A stretch of DNA of 31,533 nt, taken from positions 1 through 31,533 of the forward strand of contig JAZKAK010000031.1 of assembly GCA_040389165.1 (NCBI GenBank), read 5' to 3'. The notes beneath the pieces are model-generated. The model was not told the DNA's origin. It saw only the letters and a list, made by a program, of their open reading frames with translations, and did no database searches. Position numbers and translations under genes: made by a program. The number at the start of each line of letters is the position of its first letter. The stretch's first letter is position 1. Source of the DNA: CAIOTO01 sp040389165. Its GTDB lineage: Bacteria > Pseudomonadota > Alphaproteobacteria > Paracaedibacterales > CAIOTO01. Of the stretch, positions 7,891-15,090 are shown piece after piece.

Positions 7891-8313
7891 TTACCTATTT
7901 CTTTCGTGCAGTTTTGCCAATAGCCCTTGCGCTTCTTTTAAAAATTGTGGGAGCTTCTCAAAAATAAGCTCTGCTTTATCTTCTGCGTAAGTATGACTTG
8001 TTGTGCTTCTATATTCACGATACAAAGTCCATTGATTCACATCAGATTCAATCAAACCTTTCTCACATGCTGTCCTAATAAGTTCGCGAAATGACATTTG
8101 GTCAATTATTTCTGATGTGGGCTCTGACATTTCTAGATATCGCTTGATTAATTTATGCGATAATTCATACACAAATTCAAATGCTTGAATGGAACCTGCG
8201 CGCACATGCATTAAAAGTGACGAGTTGCTTTGAACAAGATCGGAGTTGTATGTATTGAGGGCGCTATCTAATTGAAAAATTGCTTTCTCATAGGATGATA
8301 GGTCTAGTTTCAT
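7891..8313 (-). CDS. HEPN domain protein, HI0074-like (toxin-like partner)
   Basis: The 140-aa all-helical protein matches the nucleotidyltransferase substrate-binding family of HI0074 type. The end is diagnostic: FRELIRTACEKGLI, then W..LYREYRSTTSHTYAED and a helical tail. R102-x4-H107 (RSTTSH) is the R-x4-6-H motif of HEPN RNases, intact here. I chose the ATG at 8313 since AAGGA lies 9 bases upstream; an in-frame extension of 14 codons has no better site. It starts 45 bp after dapD and is followed after one base by the MNT gene, giving the usual toxin-first order. The pair may be an active toxin-antitoxin module or a domesticated one. Confidence 0.85.
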   Translation of the reverse strand: MKLDLSSYEKAIFQLDSALNTYNSDLVQSNSSLLMHVRAGSIQAFEFVYELSHKLIKRYLEMSEPTSEIIDQMSFRELIRTACEKGLIESDVNQWTLYREYRSTTSHTYAEDKAELIFEKLPQFLKEAQGLLAKLHERNR

Positions 8314-8358
8314 ACGTATAAATCCTTTTATTGTTGAGTCTCTCAGGGTAATCACAAA

Positions 8359-9180
8359 TTAATCCCGTAGCAACGCATTAATAGATGTTTTTGACCGCGT
8401 TTTTTCATCAACACGTTTCACAATAACGGCGCATGCTAACGCAGGTGCGAATGCCGATGTTGTCGATGGCAAAACCCCAGGTACAATTACTGAATATGCA
8501 GGAACGCGGCCATACGTAATCTCGCCCGTTGCACGATCCACAATCTTTGTTGAAGCGCCAATAAACACACCCATAGAAATAACAGCGCCTTCTTCGACTA
8601 GGACGCCTTCGGCAATTTCAGACCGCGCACCGATGAAACAGTTATCTTCAATGATAACAGGATTTGCTTGAACTGGCTCTAGCACCCCTCCAATGCCAGT
8701 GCCGCCCGAAATATGACAATTCTTACCGATTTGCGCACATGATCCAACGGTTGCCCAAGTATCAATCAATGTTCCTTCACCTACATAGGCGCCTATATTA
8801 ACGAACGATGGCATTAAAATTACATTACGCTCTATGAATGAGCCGCGGCGGAGAATCGCGCCTGGAACAGCCCTGAACCCAGCGCTTGCAAAATTAGACT
8901 GATCCCATTTTTCCATTTTAAGAGGTACCTTATCGTACCAAGAAAAGGGCATTCCATCGCCACTGATTTGATTTTGATTTAAACGAAATGACAGTAGTAT
9001 GGCCTTTTTGATCCATTGGTGAGTTTGCCATATACCATCGATTTTCTCACATACACGAAGTGCACCGATATCGAGCTGATCCAGTACAGCATTGACGTCA
9101 ATAGCAATCACATTATCCAAGGGAGAACCGTCCCAGGCAGCATTAATTCGATCGATTTGGTCTTGTGTTATGATGCTCAT
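8359..9180 (-). CDS. dapD: 2,3,4,5-tetrahydropyridine-2,6-dicarboxylate N-succinyltransferase
   Basis: DapD transfers succinyl from succinyl-CoA to tetrahydrodipicolinate in lysine and diaminopimelate synthesis. The 273-aa product has the expected length, an N-terminal helical domain, then a left-handed beta-helix built of hexapeptide repeats from about residue 105 to 215 (for example VNIGAYVGEGTLIDTWATVG and NCHISGGTGIGG), and the C-terminal segment including GRVPAYSVIVPG. It heads the minus-strand group dapD-HEPN-MNT-dapE. The ribosome-binding site is weak, and a decayed MITE lies 77 bp upstream. Confidence 0.97.
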   Translation of the reverse strand: MSIITQDQIDRINAAWDGSPLDNVIAIDVNAVLDQLDIGALRVCEKIDGIWQTHQWIKKAILLSFRLNQNQISGDGMPFSWYDKVPLKMEKWDQSNFASAGFRAVPGAILRRGSFIERNVILMPSFVNIGAYVGEGTLIDTWATVGSCAQIGKNCHISGGTGIGGVLEPVQANPVIIEDNCFIGARSEIAEGVLVEEGAVISMGVFIGASTKIVDRATGEITYGRVPAYSVIVPGVLPSTTSAFAPALACAVIVKRVDEKTRSKTSINALLRD

Positions 9181-9495
9181 CTTGCTGCTCAGTCTTTAAC
9201 GTGAATTTTAAGAAAACTATACTATGCCACTATCCACTTGTCATCATTTCAGAATAATACCAACTCCCGAAATAAATGATTGCTTCAGCTTTCTGCATAT
9301 CTGTGCTGCTCACGTACTGCAGTACTTTCCGCTGCTCGAAGCTTGAAATCTTGGCACTGATTTATTTGGGAAAAGGTATGCCCCTCATAAGAAAACAAAT
9401 TATGACGAATTTTCATCAAAAAGCATTATTTATAAGGTATGATGTACTCTATAGCTCGCTTTTATCGAGCTTTATCTCAATGAAAAGGAACTCCT
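9181..9495. other. divergent dapD-fliX intergenic region
   Basis: This 315-bp stretch separates the divergent dapD and fliX starts, so it must carry promoters for both. A decayed 121-bp MITE copy fills its middle (9258-9378). The fliX ribosome-binding site AAGGAA is clear at its right end. I could not identify a convincing promoter by eye. Confidence 0.6.
9258..9378 (-). repeat. decayed MITE copy (121 bp)
   Basis: Relative to the full copies at 14869 and 25137 this one is reversed. It begins TACCAACTCCC and ends AAAAGGTA, preserving imperfect terminal inverted repeats, and keeps the internal GCTGCTCACG...CCGCTGCTCGAA core. It is 2 bp shorter than the 123-bp copies. A TAA sits on the left but no matching duplication remains on the right, so it is probably an older insertion. 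Confidence 0.7.
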
Positions 9496-9918
9496 ATGGA
9501 GATTCGGCCTCCCGGTTTTAATCGGATTCAAAAGAATACGGGCCCTGCAAAGAAAGGGGGAAAAACCGAAAGTAAAGGCTTTGCCGACGCAATGGATGAA
9601 CGTTCATCTGCGCCTGTACATCAAAGCGCTGCCGTATTTTCAGTTGATCCAATGTTTGCAAATCTAGACGAGCCATCGCCAGAGCAAAAAGGGATTCAAA
9701 AAGGGTTGTCATTACTGGATGAACTTGAAAAACTGCGAGGGCAGTTATTGTGTGGCAATATAGAGCCTGAGTCAATTATGACGATTCAAAATTATGTAAA
9801 ACAACTACGTTCAGATGAAACAGATGATCGCTTGCAGGATCTATTGCTCGAAATTGAAACACGTGCCGTGGTGGAATTAGCGAAACACCGTATGCGGGGT
9901 ATAGCACATCCCCTATAA
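9496..9918 (+). CDS. fliX: flagellar assembly regulator FliX
   Basis: FliX in Caulobacter couples assembly of early flagellar structures to the FlbD-dependent late flagellar genes. The 140-aa protein has the family's layout: a poorly conserved, polar N-terminus (about 1-65) and a conserved C-terminal helical region GLSLLDELEKLRGQLL, then DDRLQDLLLEIETRAVVELAKHR. The LxEIETRAxVELAK block is what I recognise. AAGGAA stands 5 bases before the ATG. No flagellar genes flank it: dapD diverges on the left, and repeats followed by mlaC lie on the right. It indicates that this lineage has, or recently had, flagella. Confidence 0.87.
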   Translation: MEIRPPGFNRIQKNTGPAKKGGKTESKGFADAMDERSSAPVHQSAAVFSVDPMFANLDEPSPEQKGIQKGLSLLDELEKLRGQLLCGNIEPESIMTIQNYVKQLRSDETDDRLQDLLLEIETRAVVELAKHRMRGIAHPL

Positions 9919-9935
9919 AATGATTATGGCAAAAA

Positions 9936-9998
9936 TCTGCGAAATTCTCCGCTGCTCAAGTAGGTATGTACATGTTGCCGCTCGATTCTTGATTTTTC
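9936..9998 (-). repeat. partial, degenerate MITE copy
   Basis: The segment shares the internal core of the 123-bp family in the same orientation as the copies at 9258 and 24800: ATCTGCG, then CCGCTGCTCAAGTA, then GCCGCTCGATTCTTG. The termini are not recognisable. It is probably an old deletion derivative. Confidence 0.5.
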
Positions 9999-10073
9999 TA
10001 TACGCAATTTATATGTGACGCGCTATAGATAAGACTATGCACCCCGTTACTTTTAAAAATTCACCCTCGCACT

Positions 10074-10200
10074 GTCATCTTCGGACTTGATCCGAAGATC
10101 TATAAAGTTTCAAAGGCAAATAGTTGATGGTTTTACAATCAGACAGCACTGTACATGCGTTTTTGCATGTAGAGATCTTCGGATCAAGTCCGAAGATGAC
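10074..10200. repeat. head-to-head palindromic element, TTCGGA type
   Basis: Two perfect 28-bp inverted arms (10074-10101 and 10173-10200) enclose a 71-bp centre. Each arm is itself palindromic (TTCGGACTTGATCCGAA). Just inside the left arm comes the centre sequence ATAAAGTTTCAAAGGCAAATAG, shared in form with the copies near 17.2 and 23.3 kb. A 16-bp direct repeat flanks the element more widely (10015-10030, 10206-10221). Confidence 0.85.
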
Positions 10201-10237
10201 CAAAAGTGACGCGCTATAGATCAGATACTGCGCTAAA

Positions 10238-10837
10238 TTACTGATACGCCTTGAGCAAGTTATCTAGATTCCCTTCAAATTTAGCTGTTGCTTCGGATTG
10301 CTCATTTTTAAAAAAACTTGCGGCTGCTTCGGTGAAAATCATATCAAAAATCAGGCTGTTATTCTTTACAGTTTGCCACTCAACCTTAACATCACCTTGA
10401 GGACCGCTCTTTGATTTGAATGTCGAAATAAGTGAAAAATAAGAATCGTTATCAATCACTTGTTGTATTTCAAATGTCATCGATCTGAATTTGTCAATAT
10501 TTTCTTTATTTGAATATTTATTAATCATATACGTTGTGAAAGACTTTTTGAATTTTTCAAAAAAAGCTTTAAAATCTGCGCTGTTGGCATTACCACCGTC
10601 GGCAATTATTTTTTTTCGAACACCTCTAAGGACATTCTTTGTGATTTTGTCAAAATCAAGATACTTTTTCAGCACAGCCGAATACTCATCTTGAGAGCCA
10701 TTTCTTTCAGCAATTTCTTGAATTTCAGTTACGAGCTTTGTCACGGTAGTTTTTGCGGAATCTTCGTTGGCCCATCCACCTGTCAATACGCTCATCACAA
10801 AACCAATGACAATTACTATTTTTTTTATTATTCTCAT
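10238..10837 (-). CDS. mlaC: MlaC family periplasmic phospholipid-transport protein
   Basis: MlaC (Ttg2D/toluene tolerance family) shuttles phospholipids between the outer-membrane MlaA complex and the inner-membrane MlaFEDB ABC transporter. The 199-aa precursor has a clear signal peptide (MRIIKK, then a hydrophobic VIVIGFVMSVLTGG) with probable cleavage after GGWA. The mature part shows the family pattern YLDFDKITKNVLRG near residue 60 and FTTYMINKYS near 100, where the family has a Y-shaped ligand pocket. No mlaE, mlaF, mlaD or mlaA is in the window, so the gene is isolated. It lies downstream of groEL in the same direction, beyond a terminator, and so is probably transcribed separately. 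The ribosome-binding site is weak. Confidence 0.87.
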   Translation of the reverse strand: MRIIKKIVIVIGFVMSVLTGGWANEDSAKTTVTKLVTEIQEIAERNGSQDEYSAVLKKYLDFDKITKNVLRGVRKKIIADGGNANSADFKAFFEKFKKSFTTYMINKYSNKENIDKFRSMTFEIQQVIDNDSYFSLISTFKSKSGPQGDVKVEWQTVKNNSLIFDMIFTEAAASFFKNEQSEATAKFEGNLDNLLKAYQ

Positions 10838-10903
10838 GTGTTTGTAAACTCGATTTAAACTACTTGTTTATTAAAGTATAAATAGTAAAGGTTAATATAA
10901 CGT

Positions 10904-10928
10904 AAAAAAGGGCAGATTTTTTCTGCCC
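10904..10928 (-). terminator. rho-independent terminator of groESL
   Basis: Read on the minus strand, a perfect 7-bp stem GGGCAGA/TCTGCCC with a 5-base A loop is followed at once by TTTTTT. It lies 74 bp downstream of the groEL stop codon and upstream of mlaC, so it ends the groESL transcript. Confidence 0.88.
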
Positions 10929-11002
10929 TCATATTTAAACATAGAACCAAAAGGTACAATCTACACTCACTTTAATTATAAGCCTAGTTGAAAAAATGGG
11001 TA

Positions 11003-12649
11003 CTAGTAACCCATTCCACCCATACCGCCCATTCCGCCCATGTCTGGCATAGGAGCGGATGATTTTGGTTCAGGCTTTTCAGCAATCATTGCTTCTGTTG
11101 TAATCAACAAGCTAGCAATAGACGCTGCGTCTTGAAGTGCAGTACGAACAACCTTAGTTGGGTCGATAATACCATTCTTTACCATGTCGCCATACGTTCC
11201 CGTTTGTGCGTCATAACCAAAGGTATAGTCTTTGCTGTCCATGATCTTACCTATAACGATTGATCCATCAGCGCCAGCATTCGTTGCGATTTGACGGCAA
11301 GGTGCAGTCATTGCTTGACGAATAATGCGGATACCAACTTCTTGATCGCTGTTTGCAGGCTTTAAGCCATCCAAAACGCTAAGAGCACGAACCAAAGCAA
11401 CGCCGCCGCCAGGAACAATACCTTCGCCGATTGCTGCACGTGTTGCATGCATAGCATCTTCAACACGGTCTTTACGTTCTTTAACTTCCATTTCAGTTAC
11501 ACCGCCAACACGAATTACCGCAACGCCGCCGCTAAGTTTTGCAAGACGTTCTTGTAGTTTTTCTTTGTCGTAATCAGATGTAGAGTTTTCTGCTTGTGCG
11601 CGAATTTGTGTGCAACGAGCAGCGATGTCAGCTTTGTCGCCAGCACCATCAACGATAATGGTATCGTCTTTGCTGATGGTAATACGCTTCGCAGTACCGA
11701 GCATAGAAATGTCGACATTCTCGAGCTTAATACCCAAATCATCAGAAACGAGTTGAGCACCAGTCAAAATAGCCAAGTCTTCCAACATTGCCTTACGACG
11801 ATCACCAAAACCAGGAGCCTTTACAGCAGCAACCTTAAGTCCGCCACGAAGCTTGTTCACAACGAGTGTAGCCAAAGCTTCACCCTCAACGTCTTCAGCG
11901 ATGATCAATAATGGGCGACCGGACTGAACAACTGTTTCCAACACTGGAAGCATAGCTTGTAGACCTGAAACTTTTTTCTCGTGAATCAGGATATATGGAT
12001 TCTCAAGTTCACAAATCATACGTTCTGAATTAGTTACAAAATACGGAGAAATATAGCCACGATCAAATTGCATACCTTCAACGACATCAAGTTCAGTGTG
12101 AAGTGATTTAGCTTCTTCAATTGTGATAACGCCTTCTTTACCAACTTTTTGAACAGCTTGTGCAAGCATTTCGCCAATTTCTTTTTCGCCATTCGCTGAA
12201 ATTGTACCAACTTGTGCAATTTCTTCGTTTGTTGAAACTTTCTTGGAATTTTGCTTGAGATTTTCAACAACAGCTTCAACAGCCATGTCAATACCGCGCT
12301 TTAGATCCATTGGGTTCATACCAGCAGCAACAGCTTTGATACCTTCGCGAACAATCGCTTGTGCCAAAACAGTAGCTGTCGTTGTGCCGTCACCAGCAAG
12401 ATCAGATGTCTTAGTCGCAACTTCACGCAACATTTGAGCGCCCATGTTTTCGAATGGATCCGATAAGGTGATTTCTTTTGCAACGGACACGCCGTCTTTA
12501 GTAATACGTGGAGTGCCGTATGATTTATCGATAACAACATTACGGCCTTTTGGTCCCAATGTTACTTTTACAGCATCAGCGAGTATATCAACGCCGCGCA
12601 ACATTCTTTCGCGAGCGTCTGTTGAAAAGCGTACTTCTTTTGCAGCCAT
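11003..12649 (-). CDS. groEL: chaperonin GroEL (60 kDa)
   Basis: GroEL forms the double-ring ATP-driven folding chamber capped by GroES. The 548-aa protein has the family's usual length, the ATP-site residues T30-LGPKGR and D87 in AGDGTTTATV, the VEDAMHATRAAIGEGIVPGGG segment and a C-terminal GGM repeat tail ending GGMGY. The final Y after the GGM repeats is slightly unusual. AAGGA stands 7 bases before the ATG. It is the second gene of the groES-groEL operon, but 109 bp separate it from groES because a palindromic repeat lies between them. Heat-shock regulation by HrcA is expected from the CIRCE upstream of groES. Confidence 0.99.
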   Translation of the reverse strand: MAAKEVRFSTDARERMLRGVDILADAVKVTLGPKGRNVVIDKSYGTPRITKDGVSVAKEITLSDPFENMGAQMLREVATKTSDLAGDGTTTATVLAQAIVREGIKAVAAGMNPMDLKRGIDMAVEAVVENLKQNSKKVSTNEEIAQVGTISANGEKEIGEMLAQAVQKVGKEGVITIEEAKSLHTELDVVEGMQFDRGYISPYFVTNSERMICELENPYILIHEKKVSGLQAMLPVLETVVQSGRPLLIIAEDVEGEALATLVVNKLRGGLKVAAVKAPGFGDRRKAMLEDLAILTGAQLVSDDLGIKLENVDISMLGTAKRITISKDDTIIVDGAGDKADIAARCTQIRAQAENSTSDYDKEKLQERLAKLSGGVAVIRVGGVTEMEVKERKDRVEDAMHATRAAIGEGIVPGGGVALVRALSVLDGLKPANSDQEVGIRIIRQAMTAPCRQIATNAGADGSIVIGKIMDSKDYTFGYDAQTGTYGDMVKNGIIDPTKVVRTALQDAASIASLLITTEAMIAEKPEPKSSAPMPDMGGMGGMGGMGY

Positions 12650-12681
12650 TTTCGTATCCTTTTTTAAAATTCATTCAAACT

Positions 12682-12754
12682 GTCATTCCCGCGTAGGCGG
12701 GAATCCATATATGTGATTAGCAGTTCCCTGGATTCCCGCCTACGCGGGAATGAC
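12682..12754. repeat. dRS3-like inverted hairpin pair inside groES-groEL
   Basis: Two perfect 26-bp inverted arms (12682-12707 and 12729-12754) face each other around a 21-bp centre. Each arm contains the small hairpin TTCCCGCGTAGGCGGGAA. The core matches the ATTCCC-N8-GGGAAT form described for Neisseria dRS3 repeats. It fills most of the gap between groES and groEL, so it is transcribed with the operon and could fold as one long stem in the mRNA. Confidence 0.9.
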
Positions 12755-12762
12755 AAGGGAAT

Positions 12763-13053
12763 TTAAGCAGCCAAAATCCCAACGATGTCGGACTCTTTCA
12801 TGACAAGATAATCTTCGCCATCGATCTTAATTTCTGTGCCTGACCATTTGCCGAATAATACGCGGTCGCCTTTTTTTACTTCCAAAGCAATTACGTTGCC
12901 TGATTCGTTACGCGCGCCAGTTCCAACAGCCACAATTTCGCCTTCCATTGGCTTTTCTTTTGCTGTTTCAGGAATAATGATTCCGCTGGCAGTTTTTGCT
13001 TCTGACTCGATGCGTCTTACAACAACACGGTCGTGGAGTGGTCTGAAGTTCAT
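12763..13053 (-). CDS. groES: co-chaperonin GroES (10 kDa)
   Basis: GroES is the heptameric lid of the GroEL chamber. The 96-aa product begins MNFRPLHDRVVVRR and shows the mobile loop around residues 16-32 (ESEAKTASGIIIPETAKEK), the GxGARNESGNVIALEVKKGDRVLFGKWSG region and the DYLVMKESDI ending. The start is set by an excellent AGGAGGA site 5 bases upstream; a GTG 11 codons further up lies within the CIRCE region and is not a start. It is first in the groES-groEL operon. Confidence 0.98.
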   Translation of the reverse strand: MNFRPLHDRVVVRRIESEAKTASGIIIPETAKEKPMEGEIVAVGTGARNESGNVIALEVKKGDRVLFGKWSGTEIKIDGEDYLVMKESDIVGILAA

Positions 13054-13079
13054 AGTTCCTCCTAAAAATTTGGTTAATG

Positions 13080-13106
13080 TTAGCACTCTCTGCTTATGAG
13101 TGCTAA
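13080..13106 (-). promoter_or_regulatory. CIRCE operator (HrcA binding site)
   Basis: A perfect CIRCE inverted repeat, TTAGCACTC-N9-GAGTGCTAA, lies 26 bp upstream of the groES start. HrcA binds this operator and represses groESL until heat shock. It overlaps the last two bases of the -10 box, placing it at the transcription start. hrcA itself is not in the window. Confidence 0.97.
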
Positions 13107-13133
13107 TCTAATACGTCTAACCAATTCTGTCAA
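13105..13133 (-). promoter_or_regulatory. sigma70-type groES promoter
   Basis: Read on the minus strand there is a consensus -35 TTGACA (13128-13133), a 17-base spacer and a -10 TAGATT (13105-13110), directly abutting the CIRCE operator. The combination gives a vegetative promoter repressed by HrcA. No separate heat-shock-sigma promoter was seen. Confidence 0.85.
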
Positions 13134-13188
13134 GCAGTAAGAAAATGGGAATTTTAAAAAAATATAAGACCGATTGGAAGCACAGCTA

Positions 13189-14127
13189 TTAGCGCGTTCT
13201 TGGTACTATTTGTTGCGCTGTTGGCATAGCATTCTGTGGCATTGTAGGTGCCATGACAGGTGCATCCGTCGCAGGAACATCGCCTTGCGCTTCTGCCTCT
13301 AGGGCGCCCTCAAGTGCGCTTTCTTCATCTACATCTTGCAAATTTAAGAAGCGATTCATATCACTTTGTTGTTTTGACGTTACATTTGCGTTATCTGTTG
13401 GCGCAGCCGCTTTGGGTTGTAGGCGTGCTAAATTTTCGGCTTCTTGTTGCACTGTTGTTGGTTGTTTTAAATTATTTGCTAGCTGCCCTGGTGTTGCGAA
13501 CGGCATCCCTGTCACCGCGCCATTTGAGGCGCCTTGAAAGACACCATTTAATGTATTTGTTGCCATATCAGTCATCGCATTGGTCATGCTTGTCACCCCC
13601 GCGGCAACAATATCAGTCACGAGTTTTTGTTGTTGTTCGAATATTTTTAATGCAATTTGTTGTGGCAATATGTTTAATATCATATCGCTGCCCTTGTAGA
13701 TCATAGGAGCAAATCGATTGTTCTGGAAATTTTCTGGTTGTTTATGACGGGGTATAAAGCAACTAACGAGTAATTGGAAAATGCACAAAACAACGATGCC
13801 GCGGCCAACCCCAAATAAAAAACCTAACGATCTGTCTATGCCGCCAAGTACACTTTGTTTGATTAAGCCAGATAACGTATGGCTGATAACACTAAAGAGA
13901 ATTAAAAAGAGTAAGAATAATCCAACGGCAGCAGTCACATCGGCCATCATGCCATTTTGAATATAGCGACGCGCAATGATCTGCACGAAAGGCATTCCTA
14001 TAAATGTGAGCGATGCGCCGCCAATCCAAGAAGCAAGCCCCAGAACCTCACGTGTGAGACCTCGAATCAGGCCCATGAGCGCGGATAGCAATGCTACGCC
14101 AAGTATTATTCCATCAAAAAGTGTCAT
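13189..14127 (-). CDS. cvpA: CvpA family inner-membrane protein with long C-terminal extension
   Basis: The N-terminal half (about 1-160) is a CvpA domain with four membrane helices near residues 4-24, 28-50, 61-87 and 103-126. It includes the typical start FDGIILGVALLSALMGLIRG and the GGIDRSLGFLFGVGRG loop. E. coli CvpA is tied to colicin V production and envelope stress, but the molecular role is unclear. At 312 aa it is nearly twice the length of classic CvpA; residues about 170-312 form an Ala/Gln/Pro-rich, probably disordered tail (for example PATDAPVMAPTMPQNA). Its ATG overlaps the rlmE stop by ATGA, so the two are translationally coupled. Confidence 0.85.
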   Translation of the reverse strand: MTLFDGIILGVALLSALMGLIRGLTREVLGLASWIGGASLTFIGMPFVQIIARRYIQNGMMADVTAAVGLFLLFLILFSVISHTLSGLIKQSVLGGIDRSLGFLFGVGRGIVVLCIFQLLVSCFIPRHKQPENFQNNRFAPMIYKGSDMILNILPQQIALKIFEQQQKLVTDIVAAGVTSMTNAMTDMATNTLNGVFQGASNGAVTGMPFATPGQLANNLKQPTTVQQEAENLARLQPKAAAPTDNANVTSKQQSDMNRFLNLQDVDEESALEGALEAEAQGDVPATDAPVMAPTMPQNAMPTAQQIVPRTR

Positions 14128-14852
14128 GCAGTTTCCATTTCCGCTCCCGGCTTTAGTGTGTTTGCATCATTTATTTGAATTTTATTAGGTCTGAATCCTT
14201 GCGCAACCACATACAATTCCGACGATTCTTGGCGACTTGATTTTGGCTTGAAATGGCTGATTTTGGTGAAGGATTGTTTTAATTGCCCAAGCAAGTTATG
14301 TTCAGTCCCTCCACGTAAAACTTTAGCAACAAAACTGCCACCAGGCTTTAGCATATCAAAGGAAAAGTGATAGACAGCTTCGAGCAGTGCGATCAAACGA
14401 ATATGATCCACATCTGACATGCCGCATGAACTTGCCGCCATATCACTTAAAATAACGTCAGCCTTTTGTCCTTGAAACGTGCTAATGATTTTATCACGCA
14501 TTTGATCATCATGGAAATTTCCCTGCAGAAATTCAACACCCGCAATGGGATCCATTTCAAGCAAATCAACGCCCAAAACAACACCGTTATCGCCCACAAT
14601 TGTTTTTGATACCTGGCACCATCCGCCTGGCGCAGCGCCAAGGTCAAGCACACATGAGCCCCTTTTGATGAGTTTGAACTTTTCGTTGATTTCAAGTAAT
14701 TTAAACGCCGCGCGCGAACGATAGCCCTCTTTGCGGGCCTGCGCAACAAAGGGATCGTTAAGTTGTCGTAACAACCATTGGCGCGATGAAGCTGTGCGTT
14801 TTTTTGAACTTTTAAGGCCTTGTACTTTGCCTGGTTTTTTAAATGTAGTCAT
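14124..14852 (-). CDS. rlmE: 23S rRNA 2'-O-methyltransferase (RlmE/FtsJ)
   Basis: RlmE methylates the 2'-hydroxyl of U2552 in the 23S rRNA A loop late in 50S maturation. The 242-aa protein has the complete K-D-K-E catalytic tetrad: K51 in RAAFKLLE, D137 in LSDMAAS, K177 in VAKVLRGG and E212 in SSELYVVA. The SAM-binding loop is VLDLGAAPGGW (68-78). A basic N-terminus of about 25 residues and a C-terminal extension beyond the YVVAQGFRP end of the core make it somewhat longer than E. coli RlmE (about 209 aa). It overlaps cvpA by 4 bases. A complete MITE begins 16 bp upstream of its start, and the ribosome-binding site is weak. Confidence 0.95.
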   Translation of the reverse strand: MTTFKKPGKVQGLKSSKKRTASSRQWLLRQLNDPFVAQARKEGYRSRAAFKLLEINEKFKLIKRGSCVLDLGAAPGGWCQVSKTIVGDNGVVLGVDLLEMDPIAGVEFLQGNFHDDQMRDKIISTFQGQKADVILSDMAASSCGMSDVDHIRLIALLEAVYHFSFDMLKPGGSFVAKVLRGGTEHNLLGQLKQSFTKISHFKPKSSRQESSELYVVAQGFRPNKIQINDANTLKPGAEMETA

Positions 14853-14868
14853 ATGATTTCTTATGTTA

Positions 14869-14991
14869 TACCGTTTTCAAATAGTTTTGAGTAGTAAGAC
14901 ATCAAGATTCGAGCAGCGTAGTGTACACGTGTACACGAGCAGCGCAGATTTCGCAGAGGGCTGCACTAATCGAAATTGTATGAAATTGGTA
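14869..14991 (+). mobile_element. MITE-like element, 123 bp, full copy
   Basis: The element runs TACCGTTTTCA...TGAAATTGGTA with imperfect terminal inverted repeats and is flanked on both sides by TTA (14866-14868 and 14992-14994), a 3-bp target duplication. The interior holds the palindrome GTGTACACGTGTACAC between two GAGCAGCG direct repeats. It is identical in length to the copies at 24800 and 25137 and carries no gene. It lies between the patatin gene and rlmE, so close to rlmE that any rlmE promoter is either within it or behind it. Confidence 0.88.
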
Positions 14992-15090
14992 TTATTACTT
15001 AAGCAATCATACGACACTTATAGGCTTTCTGTAAACTAATACCCGTTTCAGCAGACGCAACAGTTTTGAGTGGTGCATCTGCTTTTTCGT

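Larger units (their letters stand above)
9919..10237. other. repeat-filled gap between convergent fliX and mlaC
   Basis: These 319 bp lie between convergent genes and hold no gene that I can support. They contain a decayed MITE fragment (about 9936-9998), a 16-bp direct repeat GTGACGCGCTATAGAT at 10015-10030 and 10206-10221, and between these a palindromic element (10074-10200). The long hairpin could end transcription from either side, but it has no T-run. Confidence 0.65.

Noticed and set aside
15001..15085. Minus-strand coding-like tail after the patatin gene (ADAPLKTVASAETGISLQ)
   Set aside because: It lies in a different frame from the patatin end, has no start codon and is under 30 codons. 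It could be a gene remnant or chance; I cannot support either.
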